A DNA stretch of 64,000 nucleotides from Streptomyces apocyni (lineage in GTDB: Bacteria > Actinomycetota > Actinomycetes > Streptomycetales > Streptomycetaceae). Under the pieces are notes generated by a model, which saw only the letters and a program-made list of their open reading frames with translations, had not been told where the DNA came from and did not search any database. The position numbers and the translations under genes were made by a program. Positions 42,676 to 50,531 of the stretch are shown here, in pieces (within the stretch, counting starts at the first letter, position 1; the number at the start of each line of letters is the position of its first letter). The stretch covers positions 598,150 to 662,149 of the forward strand of contig NZ_WHOM01000078.1 of assembly GCF_009739465.1 (NCBI RefSeq), written 5' to 3'.

Positions 42676-43314
42676 ATGCGCGTACGGATCACTCTGCTCG
42701 CGGTACCGCTGGTGCTGGTACTGGCCGCCTGCGGCGGGGGCGGCTCGGACACCGCGGCCACCGGCAGCGGGGTGGACGCATCCCCGCCCGTGAGCGCGCC
42801 CCCGACCGCGCCGCCCGACTCCCCGCCCGCCACCGAGGCTCACGCGCCCGGGCACGAGTCGGAGCCCGATCCCGAGTCCGACTCTGACGCGACCGAGGAA
42901 TCCGCCTCCACCGGCGCCAGCGGAGGCCAGGACACGACCCCCGCCACCCCGCCGTCCGCTCCCCCCACCATCGCGGTCAAGGCGGTGAACTCCGACCTCG
43001 GCCGCATCCTGACCGACCAGTCCGGCCGCACCCTCTACGGCTTCACCAAGGACAAGGCCGGGTCCAGCAACTGCGACGCCGACTGCATCGCCGTATGGCC
43101 CGCACTCGTCAGCCCCTCGAAGATCAGCGCGGGCCAGGGCGTACAGAACACCCTGCTCGACCAGACCGCCCAGGGCACCGGCCTCGTCCAAGCGGTATAC
43201 GGCGACTGGCCGCTGTACTACTACGTCGGCGACACGGCCCCCGGAGACGTCAACGGACAGGGCCTCGACGAGGAGTGGTTCGCGGTATCCCCCAACGGCA
43301 AACTGATCAAGTAA
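42676..43314 (+). CDS. Lipoprotein with Yx(FWY)xxD-type repeats (COG4315-like)
   Basis: A 212-residue lipoprotein: a short signal with lipobox LVLAACGG (Cys about residue 16), then a Pro/Thr/Asp-rich linker of about 80 residues. The C-terminal domain has DQSGRTLYGFTKDKAGSSNC, CDADCIAVWPAL and YGDWPLYYYVGDTAPGDVNG, the repeated aromatic motif of this predicted lipoprotein family. Homologues may touch redox or metal chemistry, but no role is established. Convergent with the kinase-like gene at 43307. Confidence 0.85.
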   Translation: MRVRITLLAVPLVLVLAACGGGGSDTAATGSGVDASPPVSAPPTAPPDSPPATEAHAPGHESEPDPESDSDATEESASTGASGGQDTTPATPPSAPPTIAVKAVNSDLGRILTDQSGRTLYGFTKDKAGSSNCDADCIAVWPALVSPSKISAGQGVQNTLLDQTAQGTGLVQAVYGDWPLYYYVGDTAPGDVNGQGLDEEWFAVSPNGKLIK

Positions 43315-43957
43315 CCCGGCTGATCCTGCCGAGCGTTTCGAAGGCGGTGGGGCGTGGCCGGTGCGGCAGGAAGGCGGCGATGCGTTCGGCGCAGGCGCGT
43401 GGGGCGTGGCGGCTGGTGTCGACGTCGAGGTCGTGTCGCTCGTGGGAGTGGACGTGGTCGTACTGGAGGGCGGCCAGCCCTGGTTGCCGGTCCCCGCGCT
43501 CGATCTCGCGGCGTTCCAGTTCGGGCAGGGGGCAGCGGACGCCGACCAGGACGGTGTCTTCGGGCACGAGCACGTCGAGCAGGTCCAGGAGGCGCCAGCG
43601 GCGGCTGAGCGGATAGTCGACGACGAGGTTGTTGCCGCCCGCGGCCATTCCGGCGACCGCGCGGTGGAAGCCCTTGCAGGTCCGGTCGATCTCGGCCTGG
43701 AGGTCGTCGTCGGGCAGGCCGCGACCGCCGCGTAGGGCATGGAAGGCGTCCACCGGCAGGTGGAACCACGTCCCGTCCAGGATGCCGAGGAGTTCCCGGG
43801 CGATGCTGGACTTGCCCGAGCTGGACGTGCCGTTGAGCAGGATCACGGTGCCTGGGGCCGTGGTGTGCGGGATACGGGTGTGATCCGGGTCTGCCGCCAT
43901 GCCCGTGTCCGTACCTGTGCGCGTACCTATGCCCGCACCTGTGCCCGTGCCTGTCAT
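43307..43957 (-). CDS. Chloramphenicol phosphotransferase-like P-loop kinase
   Basis: A 216-residue P-loop protein. Walker A is ILLNGTSSSGKSSIARELL, then WFHLPVDAFHALRGG (lid/substrate part) and VVDYPLSRRWRLLDLLDVL, with VRCPLPELERREIERGDRQP downstream. This is the CPT family, which phosphorylates chloramphenicol in S. venezuelae; most homologues have unknown substrates. The N-terminus is low complexity (MTGTGTGAGIGTRTGTDTG). ATG 43957 overlaps the upstream stop by 4 bases (ATGA). Resistance function is not shown. Confidence 0.83.
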   Translation of the reverse strand: MTGTGTGAGIGTRTGTDTGMAADPDHTRIPHTTAPGTVILLNGTSSSGKSSIARELLGILDGTWFHLPVDAFHALRGGRGLPDDDLQAEIDRTCKGFHRAVAGMAAGGNNLVVDYPLSRRWRLLDLLDVLVPEDTVLVGVRCPLPELERREIERGDRQPGLAALQYDHVHSHERHDLDVDTSRHAPRACAERIAAFLPHRPRPTAFETLGRISRVT

Positions 43958-44721
43958 CGGAGCAGGTCCGTGACGGCCGGGGGCAGGATGTCGCACAGGT
44001 CGGTGACGCGTACGTGGTGGGCGTGGGTGGCGGTGAACTCGTGGACCGGGACGTCCAGTGAGCCGAACACGCTCTGGAAGGTGCGCCTCGCGCCAGGTGA
44101 ACGGTCCAGGGCCCAGGCCGCGGTGGAGGCGCTGGAGCGAAGAAAGCGGGCGGGTTCGGGGCCGACGACGTAGAGGTCGGCTTGTCGGCCGGACTGGTCG
44201 GCGGCCAGCATCACCAGGTCCTTGAAGGTCTGGCGCTTACGGGCGGCGTCCGCCCCGCGCCACCGGGAGAGCTTGAACTCCGCTACCCGCTGGTCGGTTT
44301 CGAGGTCGTACGGGCGGCTCGGGTCGTTGCCCGCGCCCAATGACGGCCGATTGGTGACCTTTTCGCCCTCGTCGAGGATGAAGGGGAGGGCCAGCATGAT
44401 TCCCGTGGCGTGGATGAGGTCGTTGAGTCGGCCCAGGTTTTCGCGGGTCGTGAGCGCGGAGACGAGGAGGTCGGCGTCGACGCCTCCGGCGGCGGCGGTG
44501 TCGGCCGCGTGCTGAGCGTCAGCGCCCTGAAGTTGGTGTTCCAGGGCGGCGATCGCTGCCGTCAGGGGCTGGCGGTCGAGGAACCGCGCGAGCGTGGCGA
44601 CCGCCGTCCCCAGGTCGGCGGATATCGGGGTGCTCGGGGTGCTCGGGGCGCCGGGGATGTTCGGTGCGCCGGGGGCGGTGGAAGTGTCGTGGCTGTCCTC
44701 GGACTCGTTCACAGGGCCCAT
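43954..44721 (-). CDS. Unknown protein with possible PD-(D/E)xK nuclease-like core
   Basis: A 255-residue soluble protein I do not recognise. After an Ala/Pro/Thr-rich start it has helices (AVATLARFLDRQPLTAAIAA) and a segment YDLETDQRVAEFKLSRWRG. There an Asp followed by Glu-Phe-Lys resembles the D...ExK of restriction-endonuclease folds, then RQTFKDLVMLAADQSGRQAD and LYVVGPEPARFLRS. Nuclease action is a guess. Translation is coupled to the CPT-like kinase gene through ATGA, hinting at joint work. ATG 44721 was chosen; the frame goes on to 44847. Confidence 0.65.
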   Translation of the reverse strand: MGPVNESEDSHDTSTAPGAPNIPGAPSTPSTPISADLGTAVATLARFLDRQPLTAAIAALEHQLQGADAQHAADTAAAGGVDADLLVSALTTRENLGRLNDLIHATGIMLALPFILDEGEKVTNRPSLGAGNDPSRPYDLETDQRVAEFKLSRWRGADAARKRQTFKDLVMLAADQSGRQADLYVVGPEPARFLRSSASTAAWALDRSPGARRTFQSVFGSLDVPVHEFTATHAHHVRVTDLCDILPPAVTDLLR

Positions 44722-44796
44722 TGTGTCCCGTGTGCCGTGTCGGTGGGCTTCTCTCAACTCCCTTCTGTAGCTGAGCCGCATGCAAGGATGTCGCCT

Positions 44797-46356
44797 ATGA
44801 CCGGATCGCCTTCCTCGTCTGTCGGCGAGGACACACCTCGCAACCACGGTGTGGGCCCCCGAGTGGCCGCCGTGCTGGTGTTCGGCTCATCGGCCGCGGT
44901 CCTGGTGGTCGAGATCGTCGCTCTGCGGCTGCTGGCTCCCTATCTCGGCCTGACCCTTGAGACCAGCACGATGGTGATCGGCATCGCCCTGACCGCGATC
45001 GCCCTCGGCTCCTGGCTGGGTGGGCGGATGGCCGACCAGGTCGATCCCCGTAGGCTCATCGGCCCCTCGCTCGGGGTGTCGGGCGCGGTCGTGGCGCTCA
45101 CCCCCGCTGCGCTGCGTACCACCGCGGAGTGGGCGCCGGGGATGCTCTTGCTGGTCGCGTCGTTGACGCTCCTCGTGCCGGGCGCGCTGCTCTCCGCGGT
45201 GACGCCGATCGTGACCAAGCTGCGCCTCACCAGCCTCGCCGAGACCGGAACGGTGGTCGGCCGACTGTCCGGCGTCGGCACGGTCGGCGCCATCGTCGGC
45301 ACCGTCCTCACCGGCTTCGTCCTCGTCGCGCGGTTCCCGGTCAGCGGCATCCTGATCGGCCTCGGAACCCTGCTGGTGGTCGGCTCGGTGCTGGTGGAGT
45401 GGCGAACGCGCGGGCGGAGGAGCGGGGGCAGGAGCACCGGGAGGAGCACCCCTGCCCTGGCCGCGTTGATCGTTGTGGGCGGACTTACCGCCATGGTCGC
45501 GCCCGGTGGCTGCGACGCGGAGACCAGGTACCACTGCGCGAGGGTCGTCGCCGACCCCGACCGGGGCAGCGGCCGCACACTCGTCCTGGACGGCTTGCGG
45601 CACTCCTATGTCGACACCGACGACCCGACCTTCCTGAAGTTCGCGTACGTGCGCGCCATCGCGTCGGTGGTCGACGCCGCCTATCCCGAAGACGAGCCAC
45701 TCGCCGCCTACCACCTGGGCGGCGGCGGGCTCACCTTTCCCCGTTACCTCTCGGCCACGCGGCCCGGGACGCGCAGCGTGGTATCCGAGATCGACAGCGG
45801 GGTCGTACGCGTCAACCGCGAGCAACTCGGTCTGAGACCACAGACGGGCATCGACGTACGCGCCGAGGACGGCAGGCTCGGTCTGCGGCGACTGGACGGC
45901 GACAGCCGGGACCTCGTCGTCGGCGACGCCTTCGGGGGTGTGAGTGTGCCGTGGCACCTCACGACGGTGGAAGCGATGACGGACGTACGGCGGGTACTCA
46001 AGGAGGACGGCCTGTACGTCGCCAACCTCATCGATCACGGCCCGCTGGCCTTCGCCCGCGCCAAGGTAGCCACCCTCAGCGGGACCTTCGAGCACGTTGC
46101 GCTGGTCGGCCAACCCGTCGATGTGGGCCCCGACCCGAACGCCACCCCGGCGGGCGGCAACATGGTGGTGCTCGCCTCCAACCGGCCCGTCGACCTGCGC
46201 GCGACCCAGGAAGCGCTGGACGCCCGGGACACCGATTGGAGGATCACCACCGGCGACGACCTCATCTCCTGGATCGGCGACGCCCAACGGCTCACCGACG
46301 ACTACGCACCCGTCGACCAGCTACTCCAGCCCTACGGCTCACGGACCAGGCAGTGA
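44797..46356 (+). CDS. Fused membrane/spermidine synthase-like protein
   Basis: A 519-residue protein. The N-terminal half has about six to eight membrane helices, including VLVVEIVALRLLAPYLGLTL and IALTAIALGSWLGGRMADQV. The C-terminal half (about 240-510) is a spermidine-synthase-like methyltransferase fold: YHLGGGGLTFPRYLSATRPG binds the nucleotide, SEIDSGVVRVNREQLGL is the acidic loop, and DLVVGDAFGGVSVPWHLTTV follows. The key Asp of true polyamine synthases is replaced by the GDAFGG sequence, so polyamine synthesis is unlikely. ATG 44797 has AAGGA 8 bases upstream. Function unknown. Confidence 0.87.
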   Translation: MTGSPSSSVGEDTPRNHGVGPRVAAVLVFGSSAAVLVVEIVALRLLAPYLGLTLETSTMVIGIALTAIALGSWLGGRMADQVDPRRLIGPSLGVSGAVVALTPAALRTTAEWAPGMLLLVASLTLLVPGALLSAVTPIVTKLRLTSLAETGTVVGRLSGVGTVGAIVGTVLTGFVLVARFPVSGILIGLGTLLVVGSVLVEWRTRGRRSGGRSTGRSTPALAALIVVGGLTAMVAPGGCDAETRYHCARVVADPDRGSGRTLVLDGLRHSYVDTDDPTFLKFAYVRAIASVVDAAYPEDEPLAAYHLGGGGLTFPRYLSATRPGTRSVVSEIDSGVVRVNREQLGLRPQTGIDVRAEDGRLGLRRLDGDSRDLVVGDAFGGVSVPWHLTTVEAMTDVRRVLKEDGLYVANLIDHGPLAFARAKVATLSGTFEHVALVGQPVDVGPDPNATPAGGNMVVLASNRPVDLRATQEALDARDTDWRITTGDDLISWIGDAQRLTDDYAPVDQLLQPYGSRTRQ

Positions 46357-46386
46357 CACACCGACAAGACGCATGGGCCGGGCGCT

Positions 46387-47013
46387 TCATGCCGCGGGCT
46401 CCCACATGAACCCGTCCGGGTCGGTGAAGGTCCCGGTGTCGCCACAGATCGTGAGCCGGTGTGATCCGCTGCCCTCCGGCGGGACTCCGGCGACCTTGGC
46501 CAGGCTGCGACGTCCGTACAACGACAGCTTGATGGCACTCGACGAACCGTCGAACTCGACGTACTTGCTGCCGAAGCTCTTCGCGACCTTGAGGCCGTGA
46601 TCGACGTAGAACCGCTTGGTCGTGGCCATGTCCGAGACGCCCAGCAGGAGGACGATCTCATCGATCTGTCGGCTGTCCGGTTGTCGGCTGTCCGGGCCGG
46701 TGTCCTTCTTCGACGAGCTTGCGAGCTGCCAGATCGTCCCGTCCGGGGCCTGTACGACGCCGCCGTAGCCCCACAGCGACTTCTTGGCGGGCTTCAGCTC
46801 GGTGGCGCCCGCGGCCAGGGCGGCGTCGAAGAGGCCGTTGACGATCGACGGCTGGGAGACCACGAGCGACACCGTGAACCCGCGGAAGCCGGACGTCGGC
46901 GCCTCCGAGGCCCGCAGTCGTACGTGTTTGTCCAGGCCGAAGGCATCCGCGTAGAAGCGCTCGGCGGCCGAGGGGTCGGCCACCTCGAGGGTGATGTGGT
47001 CGATGGAGGTCAT
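46387..47013 (-). CDS. VOC-family (glyoxalase fold) protein, two domains
   Basis: A 208-residue protein of two beta-alpha-beta modules: MTSIDHITLEVADPSAAERF in the first, GGVVQAPDGTIWQLASSSKK closing it, then EIVLLLGVSDMATTKRFYVD and FTDPDGFMWEPAA in the second. Typical of actinobacterial VOC proteins, which include bleomycin-binding and dioxygenase-like members. The metal ligands are not clearly conserved, so it may bind rather than catalyse. Single gene. Confidence 0.87.
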   Translation of the reverse strand: MTSIDHITLEVADPSAAERFYADAFGLDKHVRLRASEAPTSGFRGFTVSLVVSQPSIVNGLFDAALAAGATELKPAKKSLWGYGGVVQAPDGTIWQLASSSKKDTGPDSRQPDSRQIDEIVLLLGVSDMATTKRFYVDHGLKVAKSFGSKYVEFDGSSSAIKLSLYGRRSLAKVAGVPPEGSGSHRLTICGDTGTFTDPDGFMWEPAA

Positions 47014-47189
47014 GGCATTCACGCTAGCCACGGCTTGGTGACCGGCGCTTCTTGAATCCTGATCGGTGTTGGCGCTGGGCGTACCGGTGGCCTACCTCGC
47101 TTTGCGGGTGTGGAGCCGTGGGGCGACTCTGGAAGTGATCTGGTCGCCGCTTGGCGGCCAGGCCCGTTCGCCCGTGGAGGCTGGCTCGC

Positions 47190-47489
47190 ATGGCTGTGCT
47201 GATGGAGATCGAATTCCCGGGAGTGACAACGCAGCAGTACGACGATGTGGACAGGCGCGTGGGCGCGCGATCAGGTCAGCCTCCTGAGGGGCTGCTGTTC
47301 CACACCGCGATGGTCACGGAGACGGGTTTGCGCGTGATCGATCTCTGGGAGTCGACCGACGCGTTCCAGGACTTTTTCGCGCGGCTTCAGCCGGTGGTGA
47401 AGGAGCTGGGCTATTCCGAGCCGTCCGCGCCGCCGAAGTTCACGGAAGTGCACTACCACTTCGAGCGGCCGCAGTCCGTCGGTACCTGA
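47190..47489 (+). CDS. Small dimeric alpha-beta barrel-like protein
   Basis: A 99-residue cytoplasmic protein. It starts MAVLMEIEFPGVTTQQYDDV, has LLFHTAMVTETGLRVIDLWE in the middle and ends with EVHYHFERPQ, in keeping with ABM/stress-responsive barrel-type folds. GGAGG precedes ATG 47190. No close functional hint; convergent with the HD-domain gene. Function unknown. Confidence 0.75.
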   Translation: MAVLMEIEFPGVTTQQYDDVDRRVGARSGQPPEGLLFHTAMVTETGLRVIDLWESTDAFQDFFARLQPVVKELGYSEPSAPPKFTEVHYHFERPQSVGT

Positions 47490-47526
47490 GGATTCGCTGG
47501 AGTGCCTCGTAACTGACCCGGTCGCC

Positions 47527-48657
47527 TCACGCCGCCAAATTGGGGGCGTTGATCGCGTAGAGCCAGCGGCCGTCCGGCTGGCGCCGCGCCACCTCGGTGG
47601 TCGTGGTCGTGGTCGTCGTCGCCGGTGCGCCGTCCGGTGCCGGGGTGGTGACCGTCGCGACGCTGGAGAGCAGGGCGAGATCACCCGCCGTATGGCTGTC
47701 GCGGGGCTGGAAGGTGACCTGTGTGCCGCGGGTGATGTACGAGCGCAGCCGCTCCTTGATGGCCTCGGTGCCCACGGCCTCGTCCTCGGCCACCCCTTCG
47801 CCCTCGGCCACCCCCTCGCCCACGGACTCCGGCTGGTCGGCGAACACGGCGCCCGCCTCGAACAGGGAGACCAAACCGTCCAGGTCGCCTGCGTCGAGGT
47901 AGCGGGTGAACAGCCCGCCCAACTCCTGAGGCGTCCTGGCGGCCACGGCCACGTCCACGGCCACGACGTCCGTACGGGCCGTGGCGGGCCGGTCGCCCCA
48001 GCCGTTCTGGTCGATGATGTCGTACCAGTCCGGCAGGGAACCGGCGGGCAGATGGCGGCGCAGCAGCTGACCGGTGAAGCTCAGCGGCCCGGCCTTGAGC
48101 GGGTTGGCCAGGGCCTGCTCCACGATCAGGTCGGTCATCGTATGAGCCAGGTCAGCGCGCGGGAAGGCGGCGTGCACCCGCTCGGCGAAGCCAGCCGGAA
48201 GCCGCTCCTTGTCCCGCCCGAAGACGTCCGCGCCGATGCCCGCCTGGGCCAGCGCGACGTCCGGGCCCTTACGAGCGGCGATGCCATCCGAGGTGTGCAG
48301 GGCCACGATGTCCCACACTGTCGCGATGCGGGCCTTCGCGACGCCGTGGTCGAGGAGGAAGCGCGCGGCCAGGTCGGCCCCGTCGACCTCGAACCGCTGA
48401 TCGCCATTGCCCTCGTCGGACAGCCCCAGGTCATGCAGGACGCAGCCCAGGAACACCAGCTCGTCGTCGTAGTCGGTGCCCGGCGTCAGGCCGCGCTCGT
48501 CGGCGAGCGCCTTGGCGAACAGGTAACTGCGCACACTGTGCCGGAAGACGAAGTCCGGCTCGCGTTCCTCGGTGAACCGCAGGGCATGCGTGGCCAGTTC
48601 GGTATCGGGCCAGCTGAATCCGGCAAAGGCGCCGGACAGGGACGTGCTCGTGTTCAC
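47527..48657 (-). CDS. HD-domain protein fused to an NTF2/SnoaL-like domain
   Basis: A 376-residue protein. Residues about 15-210 form an HD phosphohydrolase-like domain: RHSVRSYLFAKALADERG (first His), CVLHDLGLSDEG (the HD pair), and IVALHTSDGIAARKG. Such cyanamide-hydratase-like HD proteins act on small substrates. From about 235 there is an NTF2-like fold (ELGGLFTRYLDAGDLDGLVS, RRQPDGRWLYAINAPN) as in SnoaL/SgcJ-type proteins, with a run of eight Thr near residue 345. The fusion is unusual in my experience. Divergent from the GlxA-type regulator gene, which may control it. Confidence 0.83.
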   Translation of the reverse strand: MNTSTSLSGAFAGFSWPDTELATHALRFTEEREPDFVFRHSVRSYLFAKALADERGLTPGTDYDDELVFLGCVLHDLGLSDEGNGDQRFEVDGADLAARFLLDHGVAKARIATVWDIVALHTSDGIAARKGPDVALAQAGIGADVFGRDKERLPAGFAERVHAAFPRADLAHTMTDLIVEQALANPLKAGPLSFTGQLLRRHLPAGSLPDWYDIIDQNGWGDRPATARTDVVAVDVAVAARTPQELGGLFTRYLDAGDLDGLVSLFEAGAVFADQPESVGEGVAEGEGVAEDEAVGTEAIKERLRSYITRGTQVTFQPRDSHTAGDLALLSSVATVTTPAPDGAPATTTTTTTTEVARRQPDGRWLYAINAPNLAA

Positions 48658-48784
48658 GGCCGTGACTCCTCACAAGGTCGGGACTCCTCGTCGGGGGACG
48701 CTCCGCCGAGGCACGCTCCGATCCTGCGGCCATGCCCCTCGCCCGACCAGCGGCCAGAATGCCGACATGCGCTAAGTTCCAGCC

Positions 48785-49765
48785 ATGGCGGTGATAGCAG
48801 TCCTCGCGCTCGACGGTGTCGTCCCCTTCGAGCTGGCGGTGCCCGGCCAGGTTTTCGGCACGGCCAACCTGGCCCTCGGCACCCCGCACTACGACGTGCG
48901 TATCTGCGCCCCTACGGAGTACGTCACCACCTCCGCGGAGCACGGCGCCTTTCAACTGCGCGCCCCCTGGGACCTGGATACGCTCGCGCGGGCCGACACC
49001 ATCGTCGTCCCCGGCAGCTCCGGCTTCCTCGACGAGCCACCTCCGGACGTACGGGAGGCGCTGCGCACGGCCGCCGGACGCGGGGCGCGCCTCGCGTCGC
49101 TGTGCATCGGTGCCTTCACCCTCGCCGCCACCGGCCTCCTGGACGGCCACCGGGCCACCACGCACTGGCAGTACGCCACCGAACTCGCCCGGCGCCATCC
49201 GCGCGTCGAGGTCGACGACAGCGTGCTGTTCATCGACAACGGCCCCCTGATCACCTCGGCCGGGGTCGCCGCCGGACTCGACCTCTGCCTGCATGTGGTC
49301 CGTACGGACCTGGGCGCGGCCCACGCCGCGGCCACCGCCCGCCGTATCGTGATGCCCCTGCAACGCGACGGCGGACAGGCCCAGTTCATCGAACACCCGC
49401 AGCCCGTCGGCAACGGCAACGGCAGCAGCAGCAACGGCAACGGCAGCACGCTCCAGCCCACGCTGCACTGGATGGAGTCCCAACTCCACCAGCCGCTCAC
49501 TCTGGAGGACATCGCCCGCCACGCCGCCATGAGCGTCCGCAGCCTCAACCGACACTTCCGCGCGCAGACCGGCACCACCCCACTGCAATGGCTGCTCCGC
49601 GCCCGCATCCACCGCGCCCAGCAGCTACTGGAAACCACCGACCTGACCGTCGAACGCATCGCGGACCAGACCGGCTTCGGCGCACCAGCAACGCTCCGCC
49701 ACCATTTCACCCGCCGAACGGGAGCCTCCCCCCAGGCCTACCGCACCGCGTTCCGCGCCCGCTGA
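48785..49765 (+). CDS. GlxA/FtrA-type AraC-family regulator with DJ-1/PfpI domain
   Basis: A 326-residue regulator. The N-terminal DJ-1/PfpI amidase-like domain (about 1-190) has the nucleophile-elbow-like ASLCIGAFTLAATGLLDGHR with Cys. After a Gly/Asn/Ser linker (GNGNGSSSNGNGS) there are two AraC helix-turn-helix motifs (LTLEDIARHAAMSVRSLNRH and VERIADQTGFGAPATLRHHF). ATG 48785. Such proteins often control nitrogen or stress genes. Likely regulates the divergent HD/NTF2 gene. Confidence 0.93.
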   Translation: MAVIAVLALDGVVPFELAVPGQVFGTANLALGTPHYDVRICAPTEYVTTSAEHGAFQLRAPWDLDTLARADTIVVPGSSGFLDEPPPDVREALRTAAGRGARLASLCIGAFTLAATGLLDGHRATTHWQYATELARRHPRVEVDDSVLFIDNGPLITSAGVAAGLDLCLHVVRTDLGAAHAAATARRIVMPLQRDGGQAQFIEHPQPVGNGNGSSSNGNGSTLQPTLHWMESQLHQPLTLEDIARHAAMSVRSLNRHFRAQTGTTPLQWLLRARIHRAQQLLETTDLTVERIADQTGFGAPATLRHHFTRRTGASPQAYRTAFRAR

Positions 49766-49792
49766 CAGCCCGAGAAGTCATAGTGTGCCCGC

Positions 49793-50500
49793 ATGGATGC
49801 TGGTATCCGCGCCGCGGTACAGAGATCTCACCTGCGCGCCCTACCGGACGACGTGCTCGACGGCCTGATGGCGCGAGCGGTCAGGACGCGGATCCCCCGG
49901 GGCTCCGTGACCCATCGCGAGGGGGAGGACCCCCCGCATCTGGAGCTCGTCGTCTCCGGTGTGGTCCGGGTGTTTGTGACCGCGCAGGACGGGCGGACGA
50001 TGACCATCAGGTACTGCCGGTCCGGGGCGCTCATAGGCGCCATCTCGCTGTTCGCGACCGGGTTCGCGATGCCCGCGTCGACGCAGGCGCTGGTGGACGC
50101 GGAACTGCTCCGCCTGTCCCCGCCGGCGGTCCAGCGTGCGGTGACACGCGATGTGCGCGTCGCTCATGCCCTGCTCGGTGAGCTGGCCGATCGGGCACTG
50201 GGCTTTGCCCGTGAGCTCCAGGGCAGCGCGTTCGCCACGGTGCGCGAGCGCGTCGCCCGGCATCTGCTCGACCTCGCGTCGGAGCGCGCGGCGCATCCAG
50301 AGGATCTGGCACGGCGGGAATTCGTCGTCTCGGTCAGCCAACGGGAGCTGGCGGAGGCTGTCGGAACGGTCCGCGAGGTCGTGGTGCGGGTCCTGCGCGA
50401 GCTGCGCGAGGACGGCGTGGTGCGGACCGGACGCGACCGGATCGTGATCGTCGACCCCCTGCGTCTGGTCCAGGAACAGGGGTGGAACTCACGTCACTGA
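49793..50500 (+). CDS. Crp/Fnr-family transcriptional regulator
   Basis: A 235-residue regulator. The cyclic-nucleotide-binding-like barrel (about 30-130) reads PRGSVTHREGEDPPHLELVV and GALIGAISLFATGFAMPAST. The long dimer helix follows, then a winged helix with VSVSQRELAEAVGTVREVVV and RVLRELREDGVVR. A perfect CRP-type palindrome lies 2.5 kb downstream at 52352, so it could control the lanthipeptide region, which is speculation. The FAD oxidase gene follows 31 bases later on the same strand and is probably co-transcribed. Confidence 0.9.
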   Translation: MDAGIRAAVQRSHLRALPDDVLDGLMARAVRTRIPRGSVTHREGEDPPHLELVVSGVVRVFVTAQDGRTMTIRYCRSGALIGAISLFATGFAMPASTQALVDAELLRLSPPAVQRAVTRDVRVAHALLGELADRALGFARELQGSAFATVRERVARHLLDLASERAAHPEDLARREFVVSVSQRELAEAVGTVREVVVRVLRELREDGVVRTGRDRIVIVDPLRLVQEQGWNSRH

Positions 50501-50531
50501 CACGCCCCGCCCAGCCACGCAGCATGTGCTC

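Noticed and set aside
43307..43957. Chloramphenicol resistance gene
   Set aside because: Family resemblance only; most CPT-like proteins have unknown substrates and context gives no drug link.
44797..46356. True spermidine synthase
   Set aside because: The polyamine-site acidic residue pattern is missing and a membrane half precedes the domain, so polyamine synthesis is unlikely.
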